A stretch of 36,075 nt of DNA. Origin: Sulfuricella sp035530375 (GTDB lineage Bacteria > Pseudomonadota > Gammaproteobacteria > Burkholderiales > Sulfuricellaceae). Below the pieces are notes generated by a model that made no database searches, was not told the origin of the DNA, and was given only the letters and a program-made list of their open reading frames with translations. A program made the position numbers and the translations under genes. This document shows positions 1-7,630 of the stretch, in pieces. Numbering within the stretch: position 1 is the first letter of the stretch; every line of letters starts with the position of its first letter. The stretch spans positions 1-36,075 of the forward strand of contig DATKUY010000010.1 in NCBI GenBank assembly GCA_035530375.1. Direction: 5' to 3'.

Positions 1-306
1 CGCGAACTGCCCAGGAAAACCGAACCCGGCTTCGAGCCTGGAGCGGTCGCGCAGATCGAGGCGCGCGCTGGATTTTCAGACCGTCCGCGCCGCGAGTCGC
101 GCCCCGCTGGTCGTCAGAGCGGGGGAGGGCGGGGCATCGGAGTTTCTCCGCGTAAACCTGCCACCAATCCTCTGGATTTGCCATACGTTACGCCGCCGGC
201 GCAGCAAATTGCGACCAAACCTGTACCCGATACGCGCCAGACCAGGAAGAAGCCTATCCCCGCGCTGCTGATGCGCCCACCAGAACCGCTGCCGGAAGGA
301 AATTAA
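1..306 (+). CDS. C-terminal end of a probable DEAD-box RNA helicase (RhlE type), 5' end outside window
   Basis: An open frame runs from the first base of the window to a TAA at 304-306, about 101 residues without a start. The visible part is a low-complexity tail rich in Arg, Lys, Pro and Gly, and it ends with a stretch reading KKPIPALLMRPPE. Basic Arg/Gly/Pro-rich tails ending in a PALL-like motif are typical of RhlE-type DEAD-box helicases of betaproteobacteria, where the tail binds RNA beyond the two RecA domains. No helicase motif is inside the window, so the family is inferred from composition only. The antisense frame over 76-390 is a shadow of this tail. A different protein with a basic tail is possible. 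Confidence 0.5.
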   Translation, partial: RELPRKTEPGFEPGAVAQIEARAGFSDRPRRESRPAGRQSGGGRGIGVSPRKPATNPLDLPYVTPPAQQIATKPVPDTRQTRKKPIPALLMRPPEPLPEGN

Positions 307-319
307 TTCCTGCTGAATA

Positions 320-347
320 TTGATTCCGGCCGGGTTCTGGTTTATCC
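320..347 (+). promoter_or_regulatory. possible promoter of tRNA-Ser / 4.5S RNA
   Basis: TTGATT at 320-325 and TTATCC at 342-347 are separated by 16 bases and lie 13 bases before the tRNA. The -10 box is weak, so this is a guess from position and spacing. Confidence 0.3.
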
Positions 348-360
348 TTGCCGGCTCTTC

Positions 361-451
361 GGAGAGGTGGATGAGTGGTTTAAGTCGCACGCCTGGAAAG
401 CGTGTTCAGGATAATATCCTGACGGGGGTTCGAATCCCCCCCTCTCCGCCA
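361..451 (+). tRNA. tRNA-Ser, anticodon GGA
   Basis: The sequence folds as a class II tRNA. The acceptor arm GGAGAGG (361-367) pairs with CCTCTCC (441-447), followed by discriminator G (448) and an encoded CCA (449-451). The anticodon stem CACGC/GCGTG (388-392, 400-404) closes the loop CTGGAAA with anticodon GGA at 395-397. A long variable arm follows, as expected for serine tRNAs, and the T arm holds GGTTCGAATCC. It reads UCC and UCU codons. The 4.5S RNA begins only about 8 bases after the CCA end, so the two are probably one transcript. Confidence 0.97.
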
Positions 452-458
452 GATTTAT

Positions 459-554
459 GGCGGGCCTCCCCGCATTGCAAGGTGGCGAACCTGGTCAGGT
501 CCGGAAGGAAGCAGCCACAGCTACTTATTGCAAGTGCCGGGGGTTGGGCTCGCC
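459..554 (+). ncRNA. ffs: 4.5S signal recognition particle RNA
   Basis: The universally conserved apical domain of bacterial SRP RNA is visible: GGTCAGGTCCGGAAGG starts at 493 and is followed by AAGCAGCC. The flanks pair to form the long rod: GGCGGGCC near 459 faces the GGGCTCGCC at the 3' end, and GCATTGCAAG faces CTTATTGCAAG-like sequence. It binds Ffh and directs ribosomes making membrane proteins to FtsY. The RNA lies between tRNA-Ser and dnaX. A GC-rich inverted repeat (about 571-590) after it could end transcription but lacks a clear T-run. Ends are approximate within a few bases. Confidence 0.93.
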
Positions 555-612
555 ACCCCTAAACCGCTTGCCGCCCTGCCGGGCGAGGCGGATTCTGGTA
601 CAATTTCCTTCC

Positions 613-2256
613 ATGAGTTACCAAGTCCTTGCGCGCAAATGGCGCCCTAAAACCTTTGGCGATCTGGTCGGCCAGGAGCATGTCGTCAGGGCGCTTTCCA
701 ATGCGCTCACGCAGCAGCGTTTGCACCACGCCTATCTGCTCACCGGCACGCGGGGCGTCGGCAAGACGACTCTGGCGCGAATCATGGCCAAGGCGCTCAA
801 CTGTGAAACTGGCATTACCGCCACGCCGTGCGGTGAATGTTCGGCGTGCCGTGAAATCGACAGCGGTCGCTTCGTCGATCTGCTTGAATTGGACGCAGCC
901 TCCAATACCGGTATCGACAACATGCGCGAAGTACTGGATAACGCGCAGTACGCGCCCACCGCCGGCCGTTTCAAAATCTATTTGATCGACGAAGTGCATA
1001 TGCTGTCCAAGGCGGCCTTCAATTCCATGCTGAAAACGCTGGAAGAACCGCCTGAGCACGTGAAATTCATTCTCGCCACTACCGATCCACAGAAAATCCC
1101 GGTCACGGTGCTGTCCCGCTGTTTGCAATTCAACCTCAAACAGATGCCGCCTCTGGCGATTGTCAGCCATTTACAGCGCGTTATGGAGAAAGAAGACATC
1201 CCATTCGAATTGCCGGCACTGCAATTGCTGGCGCGCGCCGCCCAAGGCAGCATGCGCGATGCGCTGTCACTTCTTGACCAGGCTATCGCTTATAGCGGCG
1301 GCAAGGTTGGGGAGGGGCTGGTGCGCGATATGCTCGGTTCGATCGATCAGACCTATCTGTTGGAAATCCTTGACGCGCTCGCCGCCAAGGACGGCCCGGC
1401 TCTAATTGCCGCGACCGAAAGGATGGAGGAACGCAGTCTGTCATTCGAGGCGGCCCTGCAGGACTTGGGCGTGCTGCTGCACAGAATTGCCCTGGCGCAA
1501 ACCGTGCCGGATGCGCTTGGAGAGGAATTGCCGGAACGGGAGAAATTGCTCGAACTGGCGCAGATTTTCGATGCCGAGGAAGTGCAACTATTCTACCAGA
1601 TCGCCCTGCATGGTCGGCGCGACCTGCATCTGGCGCCGGACGAATTCGCCGGCTTCAGCATGACCCTGCTGCGTATGCTGGCTTTTACCCTGGAAGAATC
1701 GTCGCAAGCTCCAACTCACCGCGAAGCGCCGCGCCCGGCTCCGGCCTTATCCTCTGTGCGCAAAGATGTGCGTTCAGCGGAAAAACCGGTTACGTTGGCC
1801 CAACGTGAAGACCCTCAATCAGCCGAAAGGCCCGCTCCCGTCGCTAGAGCAGAGGCCATGAAACAGGAAAATCCCCATTTTGACGGCAATTGGCACACTC
1901 TGGTGAATCGCCTCAAACTGGGCGGCATGGCAAAAATGCTGGCCCAGCACTGCGAACTTAAATCCTTTGACAATGGCCTGCTGGAATTATGTGTGCCGCA
2001 GGAACATCGTCACTTGGCGGACAAGCCTTATCAGGATAAATTGAAAACAGCCGTGGTTGAATATTTTCCCGATCCAGTCAGGCTCAACATTAGCGTGGGC
2101 GACATAACCGGCGACACCCCAGCTCAGATTGAAAACCGCGAGAAACAGGAAAAACAGTCTCTGGCAGTGGCTGCGATCGAGCAGGATCCATTTGTTCGCG
2201 ATCTGGTTGAAAATTTTGACGCGAAAGTCATTGAATCTTCGATTAAACCTCTATAG
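613..2256 (+). CDS. dnaX: DNA polymerase III subunits gamma/tau
   Basis: This 547-residue protein is the clamp-loader ATPase that opens the beta clamp and, as tau, joins the polymerases to the helicase. The start is the ATG at 613, because the product then begins MSYQVLARKWRPKTF, the usual DnaX N-terminus; the frame stays open upstream through the 4.5S RNA. Visible motifs are Walker A GTRGVGKT (about 45-52), a four-cysteine zinc site (C64, C73, C76, C79), Walker B DEVH (126-129) and sensor SRC (168-170). A Pro/Ala-rich linker leads to the tau C-terminal domain. TACAAT at 599-604, 8 bases before the ATG, may be a -10 box, giving a very short or absent leader; no Shine-Dalgarno is visible. It is followed by ybaB and recR, the classic replication and repair cluster. 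Confidence 0.97.
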   Translation: MSYQVLARKWRPKTFGDLVGQEHVVRALSNALTQQRLHHAYLLTGTRGVGKTTLARIMAKALNCETGITATPCGECSACREIDSGRFVDLLELDAASNTGIDNMREVLDNAQYAPTAGRFKIYLIDEVHMLSKAAFNSMLKTLEEPPEHVKFILATTDPQKIPVTVLSRCLQFNLKQMPPLAIVSHLQRVMEKEDIPFELPALQLLARAAQGSMRDALSLLDQAIAYSGGKVGEGLVRDMLGSIDQTYLLEILDALAAKDGPALIAATERMEERSLSFEAALQDLGVLLHRIALAQTVPDALGEELPEREKLLELAQIFDAEEVQLFYQIALHGRRDLHLAPDEFAGFSMTLLRMLAFTLEESSQAPTHREAPRPAPALSSVRKDVRSAEKPVTLAQREDPQSAERPAPVARAEAMKQENPHFDGNWHTLVNRLKLGGMAKMLAQHCELKSFDNGLLELCVPQEHRHLADKPYQDKLKTAVVEYFPDPVRLNISVGDITGDTPAQIENREKQEKQSLAVAAIEQDPFVRDLVENFDAKVIESSIKPL

Positions 2257-2273
2257 CAAACCAGGAGAGCAAG

Positions 2274-2600
2274 ATGTTAAAAGGCGGTTTGGGCAATCTG
2301 ATGAAACAGGCCCAGCAAATGCAGGAAAACATGCAGAAAATGCAGGAAAAACTGGCCACGGTCGAAGTGGAAGGGCAGGCTGGCGCCGGTATGGTCAAGG
2401 TAGTAATGAACTGCCGTCATGACGTGAAACGGGTGAGCATCGATGACAGCCTGATGAGCGAAGACAGGGAAATGCTGGAAGACCTGCTTGCTGCCGCGGT
2501 GAACGATGCAGTGCGGCGCGTCGAAACCATCACTCAGGAAAAAATGAGTGGCTTCACATCTGGTTTGGGTTTGCCGCCGGGGATGAAGCTGCCATTCTGA
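2274..2600 (+). CDS. ybaB: YbaB/EbfC nucleoid-associated protein
   Basis: A 108-residue protein beginning MLKGGLGNLMKQAQQMQENM, the typical N-terminal helix of YbaB/EbfC proteins. The family forms dimers that bind DNA and help organise the nucleoid. The conserved features seen are the Met/Gln-rich first helix, the VEGQAGAGMVKVVMNC strand region and the LVNDA-like helix (LAAAVNDAVRRVE). A good Shine-Dalgarno (AGGAG, about 2263-2267) precedes the ATG. It lies 17 bases after dnaX and 2 bases before recR, so the three genes are almost certainly one operon. A role in RecR-linked repair is suggested only by this conserved neighbourhood. Confidence 0.96.
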   Translation: MLKGGLGNLMKQAQQMQENMQKMQEKLATVEVEGQAGAGMVKVVMNCRHDVKRVSIDDSLMSEDREMLEDLLAAAVNDAVRRVETITQEKMSGFTSGLGLPPGMKLPF

Positions 2601-2602
2601 AA

Positions 2603-3199
2603 GTGAAAGCACCTTCCAGCCTTGAAAATCTGATTGAAACTCTGCGCTGCCTGCCCGGTGTCGGCCCAAAATCGGCCCAGCGCATGGCCTACCATCTGTT
2701 GCAACGCGACCAGAAGGGCGCCCTGAAACTGGCCGGTGCGCTGACGCATGCGCTGGATACCATCCTTCATTGTCGTTTGTGCAACAGCTTTACTGAAGAA
2801 GAAATCTGCCCCCTGTGCCGCTCGGCGCGGCGCGACACTTCCTTGCTGTGTGTGGTGGAAACGCCAGCCGACCTGTTGATGATGGAGCAGACCCAAGGCT
2901 ACCACGGTCTGTATTTCGTATTGATGGGTCGGCTTAGCCCGCTTGATGGCATCGGCCCCAAAGAAATTCATCTCGACCGGCTGGTCCAGCGTGCCTCGGA
3001 CGGCGTAGTGAAAGAAGTTATCCTGGCTACCAATTTTACTGTCGAGGGCGAGGCCACCGCTCACTATATCGGTGAGATTCTGCACTCGCGCGGAGTAAAA
3101 GCCAGCCGCATCGCGCGCGGCCTGCCGGTAGGTGGCGAACTCGAACATGTTGATAGCGGCACTCTGGCGCAGGCCCTTCTTGAGCGCCGCGAAGTCTGA
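2603..3199 (+). CDS. recR: recombination protein RecR
   Basis: A 198-residue protein of normal RecR length, starting with GTG at 2603. RecR acts with RecO and RecF to load RecA on gapped DNA. Visible parts are the helix-hairpin-helix LPGVGPKSAQRMAYHLL (17-33), the zinc finger with cysteines 57, 60, 69 and 72, and a TOPRIM domain starting at LLCVVETPADLLMME. The C-terminal Walker-B-like end is also present. Only two bases separate it from the ybaB stop, so translation is probably coupled. The long antisense frame at 2534-3415 is a shadow. Confidence 0.97.
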   Translation: MKAPSSLENLIETLRCLPGVGPKSAQRMAYHLLQRDQKGALKLAGALTHALDTILHCRLCNSFTEEEICPLCRSARRDTSLLCVVETPADLLMMEQTQGYHGLYFVLMGRLSPLDGIGPKEIHLDRLVQRASDGVVKEVILATNFTVEGEATAHYIGEILHSRGVKASRIARGLPVGGELEHVDSGTLAQALLERREV

Positions 3200-3243
3200 C
3201 AACTCTGGTTGTGTTTCCCTAACTGTAATCCGTGAATGGCGCC

Positions 3244-3259
3244 CTTCATTATAATGAAG
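3244..3259. promoter_or_regulatory. 16-bp perfect palindrome containing a TATAAT box
   Basis: CTTCATTATAATGAAG at 3244-3259 is its own reverse complement and contains TATAAT at 3250-3255. It lies in the recR to response-regulator gap, 107 bases before the regulator ATG. It may be an operator overlapping a -10 box. No good -35 was seen at 17 bases. Confidence 0.35.
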
Positions 3260-3365
3260 CGTATATAACATCTTTCTGGCGCTGATGGCGGTGTTGCCGC
3301 TATTTACGGTATACACTGACATCATTGGGTAAGACAAAATAGGCGATGCTTGCCGTGTAGATATT

Positions 3366-4064
3366 ATGATCCCTGCAGAAATAGCGCCCGGCAAATCCGA
3401 AAAACGTAACGTCATGATTGTCGATGACCATCCAATCGTGCGTCAGGGCATCGCCCAACTTATCAATCGTGAAGATGATCTGCGGGTTTGTTGCGAAGCG
3501 GGGAGCGCGGATGAGGTTATTGAAAATCATGCAAAATGCATGGGTCGCTGTTCCTCTGATATTGCGCTTGTTGACATGTCGCTTCCCGGCACTTCTGGTA
3601 TTGACCTTGTCAAAATCCTGCGCACACGCATGCCAGAGATGCATATCCTGGTAATTTCCATGCATGATGAGTCGCTCTATGCAGAGCGGGCGTTGAGGGC
3701 TGGCGCCAAGGGCTACATCATGAAGCAGGAAGCATCCGAAAAAGTTCTTGCCGCGATCAGACAGATATTGAATGGCGGGGTATATGTCAGCGACAAGATG
3801 CACATGAAAATACTGCGGGGGGTCATTGAACATCGGGTTGATGCTTCGGCATTTCCGCTTTCTCATCTAAGCGATAAGGAGCTTGAAGTCCTGCGACTCA
3901 TCGGCATGGGCCTGAAAACCAGGAATATTGCCGCTGAGCTAGGCCGCAGCATAAAAACCGTTGAGGCGCACCGAGCCAATATCAAGGGAAAGCTGAACTT
4001 GGGTAATGCCGCTGAATTGGTCAAGTTTGCTGTGCAATGGATTGGGATTGAGAGCGGCTCATGA
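3366..4064 (+). CDS. NarL/FixJ-family response regulator (REC + LuxR HTH)
   Basis: A 232-residue two-domain transcription regulator. The receiver domain has the acidic pair D20-D21, the phosphoacceptor D70 in ALVDMSLPG and the conserved K120 in GYIMKQ. The LuxR-type helix-turn-helix is near 168-210 (LSDKELEVLRLIGMGLKTRNIAAELGRSIKTVEAH, key residues E173 region, T-V-E-A-H). Phosphorylation by a partner histidine kinase should control DNA binding, but no kinase gene lies in the window, so signal and targets are unknown. The start at 3366 is uncertain: no Shine-Dalgarno is seen, and ATG 3414 (MIVDDHP) would give a product 16 residues shorter, with the acidic pair very close to its N-terminus. 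It is transcribed towards the ankyrin gene at 4137. Confidence 0.9.
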   Translation: MIPAEIAPGKSEKRNVMIVDDHPIVRQGIAQLINREDDLRVCCEAGSADEVIENHAKCMGRCSSDIALVDMSLPGTSGIDLVKILRTRMPEMHILVISMHDESLYAERALRAGAKGYIMKQEASEKVLAAIRQILNGGVYVSDKMHMKILRGVIEHRVDASAFPLSHLSDKELEVLRLIGMGLKTRNIAAELGRSIKTVEAHRANIKGKLNLGNAAELVKFAVQWIGIESGS

Positions 4065-4081
4065 TCTTGATGGATTTTGCG

Positions 4082-4126
4082 GGCTTATTATTTAACATAA
4101 TATACATTATGCGAAGTATTTAAGCC
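4082..4126. terminator. nested inverted repeat between convergent genes, possible bidirectional terminator
   Basis: GGCTTA (4082-4087) pairs with TAAGCC (4121-4126), and inside it CATAAT (4096-4101) pairs with ATTATG (4106-4111). The pair sits in the 72-base gap between the convergent response regulator and ankyrin genes. It is AT-rich and has no strong T-run, so strength is doubtful. Confidence 0.4.
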
Positions 4127-4136
4127 GATTCGCTTT

Positions 4137-4820
4137 TCATGGGGTACGCGTTCCCGATGCACGATCATGAATGGGCGGCTTCCCTGCCGTCGCTGTTAAC
4201 AAGTTTGCGATATCGGTGTTGCCGCCTTCAAGTGCCAAATCCAAAGCCGAAACGCCATTCTTGTTTTGACTATTGACCTCGGCGCGATATTTGATCAGTA
4301 CCTTTACGACTTCAATATGCCCGTTCTTTGAGGCTAGCATTAATGCGGTCATACCATTGCCGAGCACCGCGTTTACGTTCGAACCATTTTTCAACAGTTG
4401 TTCAACGATGCCATCATGGCCGGAAAATGCGGCGTATAACATCGGCGTCCAACCCTGGTGATTTGCCGACGTATCCGCCCCCAAGGCAAGTAAGGTGTTG
4501 ACGACTTGCGCGTGCCCTTTGAGGGCCGCAAGCATAATTGCCGTTTCGCCAAATTGATTTTTAGCATTGATCTTCGCGCCGGACTTGTAAAGCTTCCGCA
4601 AAATGGTGTCATTCCCCTCGCGCGCGGCAATCATCATCGCGGTATTGCCTTGGCTGTCCATCACGTTGGCATCGACTCCTCGCGCCAGGAGACTTTGGAT
4701 GACGTCTGCGTTGCCCATGTTTAAGGCAGCGAAAAAATCATCTATATGATCATCTGAAAACGCATTATTGTTAATAAATAAAAGTAATAATATAACTTTA
4801 TATATTGTTTTATATGACAT
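4137..4820 (-). CDS. exported ankyrin-repeat protein
   Basis: With the start at ATG 4820 the protein is 227 residues and opens with a signal-peptide-like stretch (MSYKTIYKVILLLLFINNNAFSDD, basic n-region, hydrophobic core, small residues before the acidic mature end). About five ankyrin repeats follow, each with the typical G-TALMLAA-GH--VV--LL--GA pattern, from about residue 35 to 205. Ankyrin repeats bind other proteins; a periplasmic partner is likely but unknown. The frame is open further upstream to 4913, but that part has no signal peptide and lies in the tatD frame overlap. The start overlaps the tatD stop by 11 bases, and no good Shine-Dalgarno is seen, so translation is probably coupled to tatD. 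It is the last gene of the long leftward train. Confidence 0.85.
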   Translation of the reverse strand: MSYKTIYKVILLLLFINNNAFSDDHIDDFFAALNMGNADVIQSLLARGVDANVMDSQGNTAMMIAAREGNDTILRKLYKSGAKINAKNQFGETAIMLAALKGHAQVVNTLLALGADTSANHQGWTPMLYAAFSGHDGIVEQLLKNGSNVNAVLGNGMTALMLASKNGHIEVVKVLIKYRAEVNSQNKNGVSALDLALEGGNTDIANLLTATAGKPPIHDRASGTRTP

Positions 4821-5580
4821 TTGTTCTGAAAAGTCTGGTGAAATTTTGGGTGGTGGCCTCGGCCAGTTCCTGTTCAGTGATCCCCCGTAGCCGCGCGACT
4901 TCTTCTGCGACATGCTTTACATAGGCCGGCTGGTTGATTTTCCCCCGGTACGGGACGGGAGCAAGATAGGGCGAATCGGTTTCGATCAGCACTCTTTCCA
5001 GTGCAATTTTTTGTGCGACTTCCTTGACTTGAGTTGCTTTTTTAAAGGTCACAATGCCGGAAAACGAGATATGGAAATTCAGAGCAATTGCTCGTTCTGC
5101 AATCTCCAGGGTTTCAGTAAAACAGTGCATCACTCCACCCACTATTGATGCGCCCTCCTCCTCCATAATGCGCAATGTATCCGTTGCCGCTTCACGAGTG
5201 TGGACGATCAGTGGTTTTCCGCATAGCTTTGCGGCGCGAATATGGTTGCGAAAACGATTTCTCTGCCATTCCAGGTCACCTTTCAACCTGAAGTAATCCA
5301 GACCAGTTTCTCCGATCGCGATTACCTTGGGATGATTGGCCAATCCAGCCAGTTCTTCCACTGTGGGTTCTTTCTCGTCCGCGTAATCCGGGTGTACACC
5401 AACCGATGCATAAATTTGCGGATAACTTTCCGCCAAGGCGATAACCTCCTTAAAATCCGGCAGATTGACGCTTACGCACAGCACAAGACCAACGCCATTT
5501 TTTTTCATATTGGCGAGTATTTCAGGCAAATTCGAAGCGAACTCGGGAAAGTTCAAATGGCAGTGGGAATCGACTAGCAT
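4810..5580 (-). CDS. tatD: TatD-family metal-dependent hydrolase (DNase)
   Basis: A 256-residue TIM-barrel hydrolase. The metal ligands of the family are visible: HCH in MLVDSHCHLNFPEF at the N-terminus, the glutamate in IGETGLDYFR, the histidines in VHTREA and VMHCFTE, and the aspartate in ETDSPYLAP. TatD proteins act as 3'-5' nucleases on DNA and RNA ends, and some have other hydrolase roles. It follows holB and pilZ, the common order holB-(pilZ)-tatD (ycfH), with a 47-base gap after pilZ. Its end overlaps the ankyrin gene start. Confidence 0.93.
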   Translation of the reverse strand: MLVDSHCHLNFPEFASNLPEILANMKKNGVGLVLCVSVNLPDFKEVIALAESYPQIYASVGVHPDYADEKEPTVEELAGLANHPKVIAIGETGLDYFRLKGDLEWQRNRFRNHIRAAKLCGKPLIVHTREAATDTLRIMEEEGASIVGGVMHCFTETLEIAERAIALNFHISFSGIVTFKKATQVKEVAQKIALERVLIETDSPYLAPVPYRGKINQPAYVKHVAEEVARLRGITEQELAEATTQNFTRLFRTNVI

Positions 5581-5627
5581 GACTCTGGTGGCGTGTTGCC
5601 GGTATACGAGGGTGAGTGGACGGAGAG

Positions 5628-5999
5628 CTACATGGTATGGGTTGGCCGGGAGGTCTTGCTGCCTCCAAGCAAAGCTTCAATTTTGTTGCGTACGGTAATT
5701 CCACTCTCGTTGTCGCTAAACTGTACTCCTACGCCCTGAACCTTGTTGCCCTGCGCGCCCTCCGGGGTAATCCAGACGACGCGACCGGCTACCGGCAGCT
5801 TATTGGGATCCCCCATCAGGGATAGCAGCATGAAAACTTCGTCGCCTAATTGATAGGGCTTGGCGGTTGGTATGAAGATTCCTCCACCTTTTAGATAGGG
5901 CATATAAGCCGCATACAGCGCGGATTTTTCCTTAATGCTCAGGGAAAGCACCCCTGGGCGCGGTGCGACGGGAACCTGCAGATCAGACATAAGCGGCAT
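5628..5999 (-). CDS. pilZ: PilZ-domain protein, type IV pilus assembly type
   Basis: A 123-residue protein with a single PilZ domain (GDEVFMLLSLMGDPNKLPVAGRVVWITPEGAQ and QGVGVQFSD). The N-terminal half reads PGVLSLSIKEKSALYAAYMPYLKGGGIFIPT, typical of the PilZ protein beside holB in pseudomonads and betaproteobacteria. That group is needed for type IV pilus formation and lacks the RxxxR / (D/N)xSxxG residues that bind cyclic di-GMP in other PilZ domains; I see no such arginine motif here either. The first ATG (5999) overlaps the holB end by 17 bases; a second in-frame ATG at 5990 is an equally plausible start. Confidence 0.88.
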   Translation of the reverse strand: MPLMSDLQVPVAPRPGVLSLSIKEKSALYAAYMPYLKGGGIFIPTAKPYQLGDEVFMLLSLMGDPNKLPVAGRVVWITPEGAQGNKVQGVGVQFSDNESGITVRNKIEALLGGSKTSRPTHTM

Positions 6000-7002
6000 C
6001 CTGACGATTTACGAGTTGCCCATAGGAAAGAAACAATTGTTCCAGCACTAGCCGGTTGTTCAATGGGTGTTGCACGGCGCGCCGTGCAACGAGTAATTCT
6101 TGCTGGAACTGTAGCAATTCTATCAAGTTGACAGCTTTTGCCAAGCGAATCATTTGTGCCGGCGGATCGACCAAGTATCGTGTTTGCGCCGTCATGCCGA
6201 TACTCGCCAGATCATATGCCCATTGCTGCACCCAATCCAGTACCCATGCCAACTCCAGCTTTTCACTTTGTTCAGCCAGAGCAAGAGGGTCGAACCGAGT
6301 CGGATCGCCAAGCTGATCCAGTATCCGCTCTCGTTTAAGCTGATAATCTTCTGCGCTTAACAGCAAAGCGGCAAGCGGGCTGCAACCAGATTGCGACAAG
6401 CATGACTCGGCTTTCACTACGCCCTGCTCACGCAGCCAGCTTAATGCCGTTTTGCGCTCCGGAAGGGGGATGTCGATCTTCTGGCAGCGGCTGCGAACCG
6501 TTGGCAACAGGCGTTGAGAATGATGCGACACCAGGATGAACAGCGTATCGGGCGGCGGCTCCTCCAATGTTTTCAGCAATGCATTGGCGGCATTGACGTT
6601 CATCGCTTCCGCCGGATGAACCAGAATGATGCGCAGGCCATTGCGGTGGGTTGTCAGGTTGACGAAATCCGCCAGCTCGCGAACCTGGGCTACGGTTATA
6701 AACCGACTGGCCTTTTTATCGGCCGGTTTGCTTTGTTCCTCCGCCTCGCCAATCGCATCGGCGGCGGGCTCAAGCAGGCGAAAATCCGGGTGGTTGCCCG
6801 TCTTGAACCAGTTGCATGCACCACAATGCTCGCATGGCTCCCCCGAGGCCAAGGGCGATTCGCACAGCAATGCCTGCGCCAGTGTGCGGCCCAGATGGAG
6901 CTTCCCGATCCCGATCCGGCCCTGCAGCAAAATGGCATTGGGCAAGCTCGGCTTGGCTGCCATCAGCCGCTGCCAGATATCCTGCTGCCATGAATAAATC
7001 AT
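5983..7002 (-). CDS. holB: DNA polymerase III subunit delta'
   Basis: A 339-residue clamp-loader subunit, the stator that works with the DnaX ring encoded at 613-2256. It has a P-loop-like segment LLQGRIGIGKLHLGRTLAQALLC (about 26-48), a CxxCxxC zinc module (CEHCGAC) and the conserved LLKTLEEPPPDTLFILVSHHSQRLLPTVRSRCQ segment. The Walker A is GRIGIGK, near consensus, although delta' usually does not hydrolyse ATP. It starts 6 bases after the tmk stop and overlaps pilZ, so all are co-transcribed. Confidence 0.95.
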   Translation of the reverse strand: MIYSWQQDIWQRLMAAKPSLPNAILLQGRIGIGKLHLGRTLAQALLCESPLASGEPCEHCGACNWFKTGNHPDFRLLEPAADAIGEAEEQSKPADKKASRFITVAQVRELADFVNLTTHRNGLRIILVHPAEAMNVNAANALLKTLEEPPPDTLFILVSHHSQRLLPTVRSRCQKIDIPLPERKTALSWLREQGVVKAESCLSQSGCSPLAALLLSAEDYQLKRERILDQLGDPTRFDPLALAEQSEKLELAWVLDWVQQWAYDLASIGMTAQTRYLVDPPAQMIRLAKAVNLIELLQFQQELLVARRAVQHPLNNRLVLEQLFLSYGQLVNRQDAAYV

Positions 7003-7008
7003 ATCAAC

Positions 7009-7629
7009 TCAGATGGATGAAAAAACATGTTCGAGATCAGCCTGGATTTCGGACAAGGTTCGTCCGCTATCAATCACCCGGATTCGTTCCGGGAACTGTC
7101 TCGCGCGTTTCAGGTAAGCATCTCTCACGCGCTGGAAAAAATCCTGTTTTTCCTGCTCGAAACGATCCAGGGAAATATTTTGGGATAAGCGCTGCTGGCT
7201 AACTTCGACGGACACATCAAACAACAGCGTCAGATCCGGTTGCAAGTCCTGTTGCACCCATGCTTCAAGCGTTTTCAGCTTGGCCTCATCCAGCCCCCGC
7301 CCTCCGCCCTGATAAGCAAAGCTGGCATCGGTGAAGCGGTCTGAAATGACCCACGTACCCTCCTGCAAAGCCGGAACGATTACTTTATCAAGGTGCTCCC
7401 GCCTGGCTGCAAACATCAGCAGCGCCTCGGTTTCGAGGTGCATGGCCTGATGCAGGAGCATCTCGCGCAAGGCTTCTCCAAGTGGCGTTCCGCCGGGCTC
7501 CCTGGTTACAAGGACATTCAGGCCGCGGTGGCGCAGATGTTCCGCTAGCCAATTAAGGTGAGTGCTTTTCCCCGCTCCATCGATCCCTTCCAGGGAGATA
7601 AATTTTGAGTTATATTTATTATTAATCAT
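7009..7629 (-). CDS. tmk: thymidylate kinase
   Basis: A 206-residue dTMP kinase that makes dTDP for DNA synthesis. The P-loop GIDGAGKST is at 15-23, followed by the substrate motif VTREPGGTPLGEALREML and the DRF motif in SDRFTDASFAYQGGGRGL, which carries the DR(Y/F) base-binding signature. The LID region is short and follows a PDLTLLFDV strand. It lies one base after the mltG stop and six bases before holB, the conserved mltG-tmk-holB order, so it belongs to the same leftward operon. Confidence 0.97.
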   Translation of the reverse strand: MINNKYNSKFISLEGIDGAGKSTHLNWLAEHLRHRGLNVLVTREPGGTPLGEALREMLLHQAMHLETEALLMFAARREHLDKVIVPALQEGTWVISDRFTDASFAYQGGGRGLDEAKLKTLEAWVQQDLQPDLTLLFDVSVEVSQQRLSQNISLDRFEQEKQDFFQRVRDAYLKRARQFPERIRVIDSGRTLSEIQADLEHVFSSI

Positions 7630-7630
7630 T

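Noticed and set aside
613..2256. Programmed frameshift in dnaX to make gamma
   Set aside because: The A-AAA-AAG slippery sequence of E. coli was not found; the few A-runs (e.g. near 1781) lack the heptamer and a following hairpin.
2534..3415. 293-residue minus-strand frame over recR
   Set aside because: Antisense shadow of recR and its downstream gap; no motif and no ribosome site.
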